From Musa acuminata AAA Group (Eukaryota; Streptophyta; Magnoliopsida; Zingiberales; Musaceae): 64,000 bases of DNA. Positions 48,519-61,076 of the stretch are shown piece by piece. The stretch covers positions 25,749,501 to 25,813,500 of the forward strand of contig NC_088339.1 of assembly GCF_036884655.1 (NCBI RefSeq), in the 5' to 3' direction. The stretch's first letter is position 1, and every line of letters starts with the position of its first letter. A model generated the notes under the pieces. It ran no database searches, was not told where the DNA came from, and saw only the letters and a program-made list of their open reading frames with translations. The position numbers and the translations under genes were made by a program.

Positions 48519-50366
48519 ATGTTCTTATCATCATCATCAGCAGCAGCAGCAGCCTCCAATTCCACCTCCATCTCCGAAGAAGCTAGTGTTTCCTCCGAGA
48601 CAAGATTTCATGTCGGCTTCAGCTCTTCGCTTGCACCCTCATCCCCTCACCACCAACCACAGCAGCCACCACCTAAGACCAGGAAGAAGAGAAGCCAACC
48701 GGGGAACCCAGGTAGGCCGCCGGACCTCTCCCATCAACCCTGCTCTTCTTTGCTCCTGATTTCTTGGGTTTGTGGACATATATATGCTGCAGACCCCGAT
48801 GCCGAGGTTGTAGCCTTGTCACCCAACACGCTGATGGCCACCAACAGATTTATCTGCGAGATATGTAACAAGGGTTTCCAGAGAGACCAGAACCTGCAGC
48901 TCCACAGGAGGGGCCACAATCTGCCATGGAAGCTGAGGCAGAGAAGCAGCAAGGAAGTGGCAAGGAAGAGGGTGTACGTTTGCCCGGAGCCATCTTGCGT
49001 GCACCACCATCCTTCCCGGGCGCTCGGTGACCTGACAGGGATCAAGAAGCACTTCTCCAGGAAGCATGGAGAGAAGAGGTGGAAGTGTGACAAGTGTTCC
49101 AAACGATACGCCGTGCACTCAGACTGGAAAGCCCATGTGAAGACCTGCGGAACCAAGGAATATAGATGTGATTGTGGCACCCTTTTCTCCAGGTTTGCGA
49201 TCCATCAACTCTGATCACTCTCCTCTCTTGTTATCGTGGTTAAACTCTGAATAGATCCTCCTATAATAACCCTACCGTCACAGATCAGTCTGATTTCCCT
49301 AACAGAGATCAGCATGACAATAGGTTAAAGATCTGCATTTAGAATCACTCACTCTCTCTCTCTCTTTCTCTCTCTCTTTCTGCTACCGGCATCAGATCAT
49401 TTTGTTCTTGCTTGTTGAATGGAAGGCACTACAAATGCTCACTAGATTGCATAAGATAGAACTGAAAACCGCAGAAAAAGATACATTTTAAGGATTCTAG
49501 TTCTCTTTCAAACACCTCAACTGGTAGGAACCGCAGCAAGCTTGATCCTCTCTCCGAGGTGCAACTTCCATGAGATCATCTTGAAGCTTCTCACTACATT
49601 TCTTTCTGTTGTTAGCATTCTGCTAACAATTTCTGCATCTCTCTAACTTTTCAAGCTGAGAGCAGTTGCACTTCTCACTGCAAACGACAGGCACGTATAT
49701 ATCGAACTGGTGTTGTTCGTGACATACTCCATCAATTGTATCTTGAGGTGTCTTTACTTCCGATGTTTCTGTACAAAGCTTATCATCTTGTTAATTGGAC
49801 AAATGCATGTCATACAACTGCAGTGAGTAATAAAAATGAGAGCCAAAGAAATAATGCATGGGAATATTGGGTGACGGCTAAGTAGGAATTTTTCCTTCGT
49901 TTGCTTTACCGAGTGTACTTCTTTGTACGCTAGTTTGCTGGCATCGATGAGTTCTTGTAAGGCTGCAAAATTTCTGGATGGTCAACTGCTCGTCGTTCGA
50001 TGCACACACAGTCCCGCATTGAACTGTTTGACCTAATGGGCAAACTTTGCGTTCTCTCCGAGTGTGTTTACGTAGATTTCAGTTGCCTAAACTTTTGCAT
50101 CAGTATCTTGTTATTATCATTACTATTATTGATGTTACTGTTGTTGTTGTTGTTGTTCAGAGAGGATATAGCAAAACATGGTCAATTTCTTTGGTTATGT
50201 ATCCTGCATCATCTTGTTCTACATGGACATTGAGATCATTGAGAAGTTACTGCACATTCACCTCTATTTCTATGTGGACATTCTTTCATCTCCATTTTAG
50301 TTTATGTATAACATTGCAGCACATATTTTTGTGTGTCCTGTCCAAGAAAAATAAACATTTTATCAG

Positions 50367-50420
<54 letters not shown>

Positions 50421-51137
50421 CACACACTGTGTGGGGCTGTGTGGCCACTCAAACTCAATTCCTCATATCTCATTCAACATAGCCTTCTCATGTATTGTGT
50501 TTCTCTTGTTATTTATCTTCTTTATCTTATTTGATATGTACACTTGTGATCTCTGCTGTGTTCATGCAGGAAGGACAGCTTCATCACCCACAGAGCCTTC
50601 TGTGATGCCTTGGCAGAAGAAAGCGCAAGACTCATGTCCGCCGCTGTCACCACGTCACCTCCGCTCCACCAACCCCTCTTCCTCCCCTTCTCCTCCTGGC
50701 ACCCGACGACGAGTTCTAACCCTAACTTGATCCTTAACCCTAGCCATGACCCTGACATCGGAGCATTGCAAATCGAACCAGCTGAAAACGATCTCCCTTC
50801 CCTCGTTCACCACCTTCCCACCGGAACCAGCACCTCGGCCCACCTCTCAGCCACTGCACTTCTCCAGAGGGCCTCCACCATGGGCGCTATGAGCTTCACC
50901 AACACCGTCAGCGGCCAAGGTTACGATGGCATGATGGTCGGCGACGTCGCTGCCTTTCCAATGTGGCAGAACGGCCATCGCTTGACGAGGGACTTCCTCG
51001 GTGTGGCGGCCGGCGAGGCTGGGGACGACGACGACGACCTACTCCTGGATCTGGTGACCGCCTCCTCCTGTGCTCCCATGGGTGACCCAACCAAGCAGCT
51101 CTCCGGGTTCCCTCCGGTGACCGGGCCGTGGGATTGA
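48519..51137 (+). CDS. IDD: INDETERMINATE DOMAIN (IDD) C2H2 zinc-finger transcription factor
   Basis: Nuclear DNA-binding regulators of plant development, gravitropic growth, flowering and GRAS-protein (SCR/SHR/DELLA) signalling. Exons: 48519-48711, 48793-49192, 50570-51137; sum 1,161 nt, 386 aa. After a Ser/Ala-rich N-terminus comes a nuclear-localisation-like KTRKKRSQPGNP, then DPDAEVVALSP and the four-finger ID domain: CEICNKGFQRDQNLQLHRRGH, a CPEPSCVHH finger ending in FSRKH, CDKCSKRYAVHSDWKAHVKTC, and CDCGTLFSR-KDSFITHRAFC split over intron 2. The C-terminal family motifs SATALLQRASTMGA and TRDFLGV are both present. The ATG at 48,519 gives a normal IDD N-terminus. An in-frame ATG at 48,285 would add 78 residues through the CT tract. 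Intron 2 (1.4 kb) carries a second CT microsatellite. Closest paralogue cannot be settled by eye. Confidence 0.95.
50371..50417. repeat. (CT)n microsatellite in IDD intron 2
   Basis: About 23 uninterrupted CT units about 150 bases before the last exon's acceptor. Open frames across it are artefacts. Confidence 0.95.
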
Positions 51138-53920
51138 TCGCTGGTACAGGACGTCGGTTGTAATGTTCTTTCATGTTCTTGCGTTGCCCTGCTGGTGTTA
51201 TTTCATCTTGCTTTTTGCGTAGCACATTGACCTAAATTGCAAGCACGCGGACACGGTGAGCATCCACGACATAAGCTACTGTGTGTGAGAGCAAAAGGAG
51301 AGCACTTTTCTGACATGGCTTAGTAGCAAATAGAACCTGTGTCTGTGCTCAGATTGCTGAAACGAAAGAGGTGTTGAGAGAGAATTCCAATGTTCTTTTA
51401 TGCTTTTAGCTTCTTGCAATAACCAGACCAAAATCGATGACAAACTCAAAGAGAACAGATCGACTCTTGCAAAAGCTGGTCAACTTAGCCACAACAATCC
51501 AAGTTCTCCTGCAACTAAAAAAGCAGGGCTCACTTTTAGGGTTTCAAATGGACATGGTTGGTGATAAGGGAGGACGAGGTGGCAGTCAGGGCCAAAACGT
51601 CCTCGACATGGCCCATCAGAAATGATGAAAGGGCAAAAGATGAAGGAACAGAAACGTCAAGGCGTGAGGAAAAAGATGTTCACGGATGCACATCAACTGA
51701 ATCCTCCGGTCCTTTCGATCGCCTTGCTTTCTTGAATTCCGATCCGGGCTCGTATTGGGATTGGAGGAGATCAAGGCAGCTTTACGATGGACATGCGGCG
51801 ATCCTTTCTCCATCGTTAAACGCACATCGAACACTCAGATGCACGCAGGCCGACATCTCCTCGCAATTAACCTATTCACAGAAATTGCTAGGGTTTAGCA
51901 GTCTCTAAGAGAATTCTCACCGTTTCTACCTTCTCATGATTTGGAGAGTCAACTACGCGAGCCAGACTTGTGCAGCTGAAATCGAACAGCATGTTCTACA
52001 AGAGAAGCTGGAGAGAAAGAGGACAGGACTGGTCTCGGGATCTATGTATGGAGGGAGGAGAGTTGCATGAGACAGCTTTTGAAAAGGCTTTATGGGGAGA
52101 ACAACACATGCATGTGAGTTGCAGGGGGTTAGGAGTACACAATGTGCCATTTTGCCTCCGAAGAAAGACTACTACTCTGACCACCTTTTTCTTTTCTTTC
52201 TTTATTCCTTTTGCTTTACACAAGCAGACAAACCAAAAGCTCGCTCGCTCGCCGTCCCTCCCTCCCACCCTCCTTGGGCTTCCAACCCTCCACCTTCCAT
52301 GACCTAATTATTAGCTGCCTCGTCGTTCTTCTCATGCTCGCTACCACAATATTCCAGCACACGCCATGCATGCAGCATAATCCGATGGTGTTGATCCGCA
52401 GAACATCCAGAGAGATGGTTCATCGTGGACGTAAACCTACCCACCCGAAAGAAGAGGGAATCACTTCGAAGGCTGATCGATCTGAAAGAGAGAAGGAAGG
52501 GTCATATATTTCTCTAGGTATAACTGGAAAATGATGGCAGTGGTCCAAGCGCCATTTCTTTGTGGGATTCACATCAATTCCCACTCCAAAGCTCGACATG
52601 CGTGAAGGGTCGGGAATTGGGAAAAGTATTGGACAGCTTGGAAGAAGGTCGATGAAAAGGATGGCGTGGGTGCTTCAAGCCCCACTGGATCATTCCATTT
52701 CCTGTATCCTTTTCTTCCATATATAGAACTCAGCAGCAAATAAACTCCCACAAGAACAAAGAATCACGTCAAGCTAAGATCGGATCGTATTACATCAGAA
52801 TTCCTCAGCCATGTTGGCCTAGTAAATACCAGTCATTCAGATCATCGATCGAATCATTAACAGTATTCTTTAATATTTTTGCATGAAGATTTTGCTACCA
52901 TCATATGCATCCTGCCCAACACAGGCGTGTTCTACCAAGGCATATGGGACCCCATAGACTGGTACTCACTCTTCGATTGGAATCTCACGTCTGGTTCTTG
53001 CAGCAGCCCTGTGGAAGGAGAGGGTTCAAACTCAAACATGCAGCTGAAGAGTCTCGTAGCTTCTGGTCTTTTATGTTGTCATCAGATAAGGTTCGTAAGT
53101 AGTAAACCTTCTCAGTAAATTTGTGCTGCTAACATGACAAGGACCATATGCTGGCCCAATAGTTTATCGAGTCGCAATGGGTTGCATGTATACCTATCGA
53201 ATCGCATCCATTTCCAGCCCAAATCCAACAAGTTATCAACTATATTGACTAAAACGTAGAAGAGATTATGTCGAGAACTTCATCCAATTTTGGTCTTTAT
53301 ATAGATTAATCGTGGAGCATTCGTTCGAGCCCTTCTCAACCCTTGAACGAGCATTCAAGTCTTCCTTCGATTATATTGGACTTGTTGGATCCAAGCATTT
53401 TTACTATCGTTAATGGTGGATGAATGAGATATCACATGATCCAACGACACCCACCTAAGTTTATCATGCAGGCAATTGCGCTGGTTGACCATTTCCCTTC
53501 GTCTAATAAGAGAGTAAATTAGCATATGTATTTCCTGTCCTCCACGTCAGGCCTCTGTATCGAGTGACCGCTGACTTTTATTTGATCGCGAGTTTACCAA
53601 AATGCCCCCTCACCACCTCAGAAGACGTACCCACGTCTCCACTAAACGTGACCCGAACTCCGCTTACCCAATCGCACCAAAATGCCCCCTCGCTTTCTCA
53701 CGTCATTTTGGTGGTTAATTATAAGCATATGACGTGTCGTGGTATCGTTGCGGGTTCGAACCGCTGGTGCCGATTTAATAGTGTGCTCTTGCTATTGGTG
53801 CGAACAACGAGGGTAGTTTCGGCATAGTGGCTCTTTAAAACGATCGATGACGGGAGGATGACGCGAGAGAGCTCTGAAGATTCTTAGTTGGGCTTGTGGT
53901 GTTTTGGGTCGACGAGGGAG
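51138..53920. other. intergenic region, no clear gene
   Basis: The first hundred or so bases are probably the IDD 3' untranslated region. The remainder has several short open frames on both strands but none with recognisable motifs. I looked for precursors of common conserved plant microRNAs and saw none. The last 300 bases should hold the promoter of the TSJT1-type gene. Confidence 0.55.
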
Positions 53921-56900
53921 ATGTTGGCGGTGTTCGATCGGAAGGTCGCGAAGTGCCCGGAGGGGCTAAGGAGCCCCGGGGCGGAGGGGGGCGACGGGGG
54001 ACGCAGCATGTTGGATCACTTCCTGGCGGCGCGAGCGGGGGCGGTGGCCATCAACCTTGGCTCTTCTGGGGGCTTGGCTTACACGTCGAAGAAGCAGACT
54101 CCTCTGCTTCCGAGGTAACTGTAATACAACCAAAATCAAATCTTGATGAACGGCGAGGTGATGCATTCGAACAAAAGCTTCGAGCAAGCTGTCGAATCCC
54201 TTGTTTGAACATCCCATTCCGTGAGGTTTTAACAGTCTTCCAGTCTTCCGATATGTTCTTTTTGTGGATAATTATATGACAATTACCTTCAATTTTGTTC
54301 TTCTTTCCTGTTTTGGGTGTGTGTAAGCATTAATTCTTTATACGACCAATTAATTCGCATGGATGCTTCATATAATCATGTTTCGACGCAGGATTCATTT
54401 CAAATGGTCATCTTGGTAAAGGATGATTTCGTTCGTCTGATCTGTTTGTTCTTAAAGCATCGGAATCTTCTGGCAAATGCCCTTCGTACTCAAAACTACA
54501 CCGTGTGAATTGGATTTGTTGTGAATGATCCTACTGGTAGACGCGTCCAGTATTTCTTGCTAATTTTGAGGTCAAATTAGCTTCTCAGACATAGATATGG
54601 CTCATGGGATTGTTGGTGTAAATGTGACGGATGCATCAAAAGGGTTACTAACCATTAGAATTAATTTTCTTTTATTAAATTGATCATCAAGGTTTACTAG
54701 TAAATCTATTTCCGGAATACATTTGTATTTTTCTTTATTGTCTTCTGGTAGGCAATTTATCCAATGAGAAAGGGTTATAATCTTCTTGGCCTTTGTCTTT
54801 GTTACTTAACATCGAGAGATTACTGAACTTTTCATTGATTTCCTGGAATTAGTTTAATGTTGCCACCTCCATGGAAGTTATCTTCTTTTGATTGTTGCAT
54901 GGTGCCACTTATATTTTATAATGCTGATGCTGCTTTAGTGTAGAAGGTAAGCCAATCTCTACCCCTGGTAGAGGCAGAGATAAGGTTGTGCACATTGATC
55001 CTCCCTGGATTGTGTACATCAATCCTCCCTAGACCGTGGACTGTTAGAAAGATCGTCGCAACAGGTTGTTTTTTTCTTTATGCTGCCTTGTCCATTTGGA
55101 TAACTTGATAGACCAGAATAATGGGAACTTGATAAAGGAGAGAATCTATTTTTTTGGTCATGTAACAAATGAGAGAAATGGCGAGAATTGATTTCTTTCC
55201 AAACCCTCCTTTCTTTGCAAGTGGAGGATGATGTGATAGAATAAAATCTTTTAAGTGATTCTTTATCTCCAGAGAGGAAGAGGTTTATTGCCCTTAGCTT
55301 TTCCACTTTTCATCTCTGCTGTGATTACTCTTTCATCCTCTACTCTTTTAATTACTAAAATTGGGGTGCACAGGATGCTGGTGCATCAATAGCTATGTTG
55401 CATTGATAGCTTCGATAACTATTTAAGTAAACTCTACAAAAATTATTACCGGCAAAATGTATTTTTGTGTCAAATTAAGGCACATGTGTACATGATCAGA
55501 TGATGGTGCTGATGCATTCCCAAAACCATTTTGACTCAATAGTTGGATAATTTAATTATCCTTTGCGAAATACTGCAAGGATAAATGGAAATTGCATCTC
55601 AAAATCATGATCTTCTCTTCTTTCTTTTTTTTCCATTTAATTTTTTTCTCGTGCTTATATGTCATGTTGGTGGAGATGCTGGCTAGTAGTTAATATTTTC
55701 TCCTCTTTCATGCTTGAAAGGTTGAACAGAAATGTGTGTAACTTCAATTTCACCTATCATAGTTTCATCTTTCCTAATAATTCTGCCATTAACGATGGTG
55801 GTAGTCTGCTAGTATAATAATTCTTACTACTTTTAAAAAAAAATCCTTTATTTTAATTTTTGTCATTCTTTGTATCCAAATAATCTTTTTGCTTTAATGC
55901 CTTCATAAAGCTCTTACTTATAGTAAACTTTGCAAGTTCTGCTTTTCTCCACCTTCCTGGTTGCATCTAGAACCTCTTTTGTTATGAAAAAACATTTTTA
56001 GCTTAAAGGAACAAGATCTAGCAGAATCAGTTTTATGTTTCTTAGTTATTTAGCATGCAACAGAATGGTAATATTCTTGGTGGTTCTTTTGCAGATTATT
56101 CGCTGTGGTGGATGATATATTTTGCTTATTCCAAGGGCATATCCAGAATATAACTTCTCTCAAGCAACAGTATGGATTAGGCAAGACTGCTAATGAAGTA
56201 ATTATTGTCATTGAGGCGTATAAAACACTGAGAGATAGAGGACCATTCCCTGCAAGTCAAGTTCTGAGAGATCTAAATGGAAAATTTGCTTTCATTCTGT
56301 TTGATAGCTCATCAAACACTACCTTCATGGCCAGCGTGAGTATTCAAATTAATTATCCTCTCCTGCTTTCTATTTCTTTGTTTTTCAAGAATGAAAATTA
56401 TATAGCGCATACTGTGCCACTGGATAACAACACAATCTTTCTATTGGGCACATGATGCCTTCACAGACTTGAACAATGAAACTTCAACTTTTCAACAGCT
56501 TTAAATTTCTCCAGTAGTTTGTCTTTGGCTACTTCTCTATTACTTTACTCAAGCAATTTCGCTTCTTGGCTCCCACCTTCTCCTTTTTTCCTTGTCTTTG
56601 ACCATGTGAAGAGGGGCACTCCCTTGTGACTCTTGCTTTTCTGATTTTTTGCACTTACCAACTTCGTGTTTCAATCTGTAGTGAGAAACATTCCCTAGCA
56701 ACCTATGTTTCCTCGTTTCATTTTTGTGCACTTCCCAACATTATATTTCAAGCTGTGGTGAATTTTGAGTTTGGGAGCTCATACTTTCTCTTTCAGACCA
56801 AGTAGTTTTGTGGAAAGTTTGAGGAACTTCATGTTTGTGTGAAATAATGCTCCAGAGATTCTCATGTTGACAAAGTTTCCCTTTTGTGCGGTGAATGACA

Positions 56901-57848
56901 ATTGAATTTTCAAAACCCGCACTTTTGTGCATATGAGCCCAAAATTTGAACAAAATAGTGAAGTTGCATAGATGTATTGCCTAGGTTAGGGCACCCATGG
57001 CTTTATGCATCCTCAGATAGTCCATGTGCCTTTCTCAGTTACATGTGTATTTCTCTTCTGTTCTTCACATGTGTTCTCTGACATCTCATGACACTTGAGC
57101 TCTAAATGGAAATATCACATACCTTTTCTCCTCGGATCACGTTATGTTATATCTTCTAAAAGAACTCTCAATAAGAGAATTAAGAGTATTTACTATGCCC
57201 ATAATTTTGATTAAGCATCAATTACTTGATACATCGGAAATAAGAGCACCTGGATCTCAGATGCTTAACAATAGCATTTAGTGTTTTGGTCTTTTTGATA
57301 CTGATGAGGCGATGACTAAAATTGGCAATGCAGTGACATGTAAATTCTTATAATTGTAAGATGCAAGCAGCTTATGCATAGGTTGGTTTAGTTTGTCATA
57401 ATTTCAAGTGGAATGTCACTGAATCTGGATGTCTCTTTCTGGACTCAGGATGCTGATGGGAGTGTTCCCTTCTTCTGGGGAGCTGATGCACAAGACCATC
57501 TTGTACTTTCCGATGATGCGGACATTGTCAAGAAGGGTTGTGGAAAATCATTTGCACCTTTTCCTAAAGGTACAAAATATTTGAGAATGTCATCTACCAT
57601 TCAGCATACTGTTGTATCCATGATCTTTCGTGCATATCCTCATTTTCCATTTCCTGGCAGGCTGCTTCTTTACGACATCTGGGGGATTGCAGAGTTTTGA
57701 GCATCCTATGAACGAACTTAAGCCGATGCCAAGAGTTGACAGCCAAGGCCAGGTCTGTGGTGCTACGTACAACGTTGACTACATGGCTAAGAAGGATGCC
57801 GGGATGCCCAGAGTCGGCAGTTCTGCAAATTGGTCTTCCCAATTTTAA
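53921..57848 (+). CDS. TSJT1-like: TSJT1/aluminium-induced protein (DUF3700, GATase-2-like fold)
   Basis: Members of this family are small soluble plant proteins induced by aluminium, dark or sugar starvation and auxin; the biochemical role is not settled. Exons: 53921-54114, 56095-56335, 57449-57569, 57661-57848; sum 744 nt, 247 aa, the usual family length. The N-terminus MLAVFDRKVAKCPEGL is characteristic. Exon 2 contains the family's YGL and LRDR motifs (QQYGLGKTANEV and YKTLRDRGPFP), followed by LNGKFAFILFD. Exon 3 encodes DADGSVPFFWGAD and exon 4 ends with ANWSSQF. The family resembles the glutamine amidotransferase type II fold but lacks the N-terminal catalytic cysteine, since the protein begins MLAV. 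All introns are GT-AG. Intron 1 is almost 2 kb. The ATG at 53,921 is preferred over an in-frame ATG 33 bases earlier because it matches the conserved N-terminus. Confidence 0.95.
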
Positions 57849-59090
57849 CACTGCAAGCAATTGCATGCTGCCTTTGTTGTTTCTCCCTACATATATTAAC
57901 CATGTCTTTTTTTCCATTTGATGTATCCATGCTTCACCTTGGTGATTGTGCACATCTTTGCAAGAATGTTTATGCTCTTGCCAAAGACCTTGCTATAGCA
58001 TAAAGCATCATACCTATGTTTGGATCCCTGAACCTTTTATGTAGCAGTCATAAATCTCCCACTTGTATGTGGCAAATAAAAGTTCTTTTTACTTCTTTTG
58101 ATCAATGATGTAATTTTTATATATTGCTTTTGCTTGATTTCATCTTAGTTTGAAAGGATTACTTCCAGCAAATCCTCAGAGAAAGTTATATATAGTATGA
58201 TGCATGCAGCTTGAAGCAACAGAGGAATGAGACATCACTGCAGCCTTTAAACAAGGAAGGAGGCAGTTGAATATCAACACTGGCCATCAAGAATTTTATT
58301 TTCATGATGAAGATATTATTTGAAGGTTTGAGATGAACTGATACCACTACCAAAATAACAGTATTCTAATTTTTTCTTTTTTCAGAAGAAAAGGTTGCTC
58401 TCAAATATCTTTTTTCTGTCAAAATCTATGCCGGCTTTTTCTCTCACACATCTGAAAATTCTATCAGGACTTGCTGTGTTCTTTGAACTCATTGGCAACT
58501 TCTAAATGGTAGGCATGTTTCCAAGATCCCTTTGCCAGTGTCATAAGAATTTATGTAAATTGATCAAGCCTTATACATTTACTCCTTCGCTCTCTTTAAT
58601 TCTCTCCAGGAAGCCTGATCATACTTTTATGGTAGTAATTAAAGAGAGACAAAATGGTTTATTGATGAACTTAGCAGATCAAAAGTTTACCTGAGATATG
58701 AATGCTTGCTGCTCTCTTTTTATATGATTATCGCACTACATCTACTTAGAAATGTCAAAATATCTTTGAATCGAAAACAAATTACTCCTGTAAATCAAAT
58801 TAATCCTCATATTATCACTATTATCATACCCTCCTCAAATTCCTGCATCGACGGATCTCATGCGCTGGATACGTCCTTTACCGTCTCTATTGTTACACCT
58901 CGAAAGCATCCAATGTTAGCTCACACTAGTATGGTGGTGTCCTCCTCTTCTGTTCTCCTCACGCAACAAAAGCTCTCTTACGCCCATCACCTCCCTCCAC
59001 CGGATACTCTTTGAACGTCCTTTGTTTCTTCTCTCGCTCTTCTTCCTCGTATTAACCCTTTAGAGCTTCTTTCTTTCTCTCTCAAGCACG
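57849..59090. other. intergenic region, no clear gene
   Basis: About the first 250 bases are likely the TSJT1 3' untranslated region. The rest, AT-rich with CT-rich patches near 59,030, is probably the upstream region of the DWARF27-type gene. No TATA box stands out. Confidence 0.6.
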
Positions 59091-61076
59091 ATGGAAGCTA
59101 ATATTCTTCGTTGTGGGGGGATTAAGAGTCTTCCTCCGATAAGCAGAAGACCACAAGGGATGGCGTTAGGCCATCGGATGCCACCCCGAAAGCTCCTGTC
59201 TTCTGTAGTTGAAGCGAGGGTGCAGACCGAGAAGCAGATGGTGGCAGCCACAGAGAAGACGACGTACAAAGACAACTGGTTCGACCGACTTGCCATTCGC
59301 TACCTTTCAAGATCTATTCAAGCCACCACAGGTTCGTCATGGTGCTTACAGACCGACTAACTATGCTGGTCTCGAGAACCATACATGCTTCCGAGACGAC
59401 AAACTATGCCGATCATGGCGCTTACACTTCTTCTTCTTCTTCTTGTTTCGACAAGCCATAGTTACTCACAGAAAGCAACTAAAAGAAACAAAACAGTAAT
59501 GGTTGCAAAATGCTAGACGTAGATATCAACTCTACCTACATATTAGACATGCAGATTAGGTAAAGTAATTCCCACCAATACTGATCAGACCATTAGCAAT
59601 GGAGGAAAAGAAAAGAGAGCTAGAAATGAATATGTTTCTCTATTTCATCAAAACTACAGCTACAAAATACACCTTTTGGACAACATGTCACGACAGAAAA
59701 AAAATCGTAGCAATGCATAAACATCTTGGAACATTTGTTTCCAGAAAAGGTGCATACTTGTTTTGTTGCTGTGTTTTGTTGGATTTAAGATAGAGAAAGG
59801 TGTGACAGTGTTTTCTGCTGTTGGCTTGTAGAGTGCAGTTTGTGTCTCTTTTCATTTTCTTTCTTTAAAGCAGAACATGAAGATAGCTGATTTGACTCAC
59901 AGGCATAAGCAACAACAAGGAAGGATATGAGAGCTTGGTTGAGGCAGCAATCATGATCTGCAAGAAAGTTGATGCCAAAGCACAGCAGGATCTGGTGATC
60001 CAATCTCTCCACAGCGCCCTTCCAGTGATCATATTAACAATGGCAAGTTACTCTTCGACCTTCTTCATCATGGTTCTGAGAAATAAAATTTCCAACATAA
60101 ATGTGTGTATTTTTCTCCGACATTTGATCTGGACTGTTGGATGGTAAACCAATGGACTGATACTCTTGATCAACTAATTAATTGGAGCAAATTATTGGAG
60201 AATAAAGAGTTACCCTATAGAATCATAGGACATTAACTGAAACCATGCCCTTGACATGCTTCATATATCTTCAGAGAGACTCTCAATTCTGTAAACCCTG
60301 TTAGAGATGCAGAAACAACATGCCAATAAGAAACATGAGACAGAAGAAATCCAACGTTTCCTGCTTGTGATAGTTCACATCACAGCACATTTGCTAGATG
60401 CATGTTTTCTCCGAGCACTAGATTGCTAATGGAATTTTGGCATCAACATGTCAGATAAAGATCTTACTTCCACAGTCAACATTCACAAGAGAGATCTTTG
60501 CAGCCTTCACCACTCTGTTCTTCCCTTGGCTGGTTGGCCCTTGCCAGGTATGGGCTTTCTTACTGCACCCTCTTCCTTAATGATTTTTATCTGTAAGCAG
60601 ATCTTATAAATTCATCCTTAAATTCACATTGACATCTGAGAATAAAAAAGACCCTGGATTAGTAAGCATTTGAATGCATCGATCTGAAGTGACACTTCAA
60701 ATTGCCAAGGAAGGTCAGGAAATCAGAAGTCAAAGGAAAGACGGAGAAGAATGTGGTGTACATCCCTAAATGCAGGTACTCTTTGATCCCTTGTTCATAT
60801 CTCAGACAACGAAAAACAAGAAATGAAAAGATTATGCAATTATATACGGGAGAATTCATACATCTCATCTGTTCATTGTTAAGACTTTGTGAAGTTTTGC
60901 TTCTGCCATGCAGGTTTCTGGAGAGCACCAACTGTGTAGGGATGTGCACAAACTTGTGCAAGGTCCCCTCCCAGAAGTTCATCCAGGATTCACTCGGCAT
61001 GCCTGTCTACATGGTTCCAAGTATGAGTCTTACTCTATCACTCTCGGACAACACTTCAAAATTGCTTATCATATAG
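59091..61076 (+). CDS. D27-like: DWARF27-type beta-carotene isomerase, C-terminus missing
   Basis: D27 is a plastid iron-binding enzyme that converts all-trans- to 9-cis-beta-carotene, the first committed step of strigolactone synthesis. Exons: 59091-59331, 59903-60042, 60455-60547, 60714-60775, then 60914 onward. A basic, Ser-rich plastid-targeting-like N-terminus is followed by [64 protein letters not shown] and [17 protein letters not shown], all family hallmarks. Intron 2 starts GCAAGT (GC-AG class). The expected next exon, beginning with an FDDMSCEM-type segment, was not found before the window end. A donor (CCAA|GTATGAG) sits at 61,020; read through, the frame stops at 61,076 giving 232 aa, about 45 short of the rice protein. 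The gene may be truncated, or its last exon may be very diverged or distant. Confidence 0.88.

Noticed and set aside
48734..49180. 148-codon minus-strand frame opposite the IDD zinc fingers
   Set aside because: Shadow of the strongly conserved sense-strand coding exon.
53740..53775. tRNA-like GGGTTCGAACCG
   Set aside because: Box B-like alone; no box A at the right distance and no cloverleaf, so neither a tRNA nor a SINE is supported.
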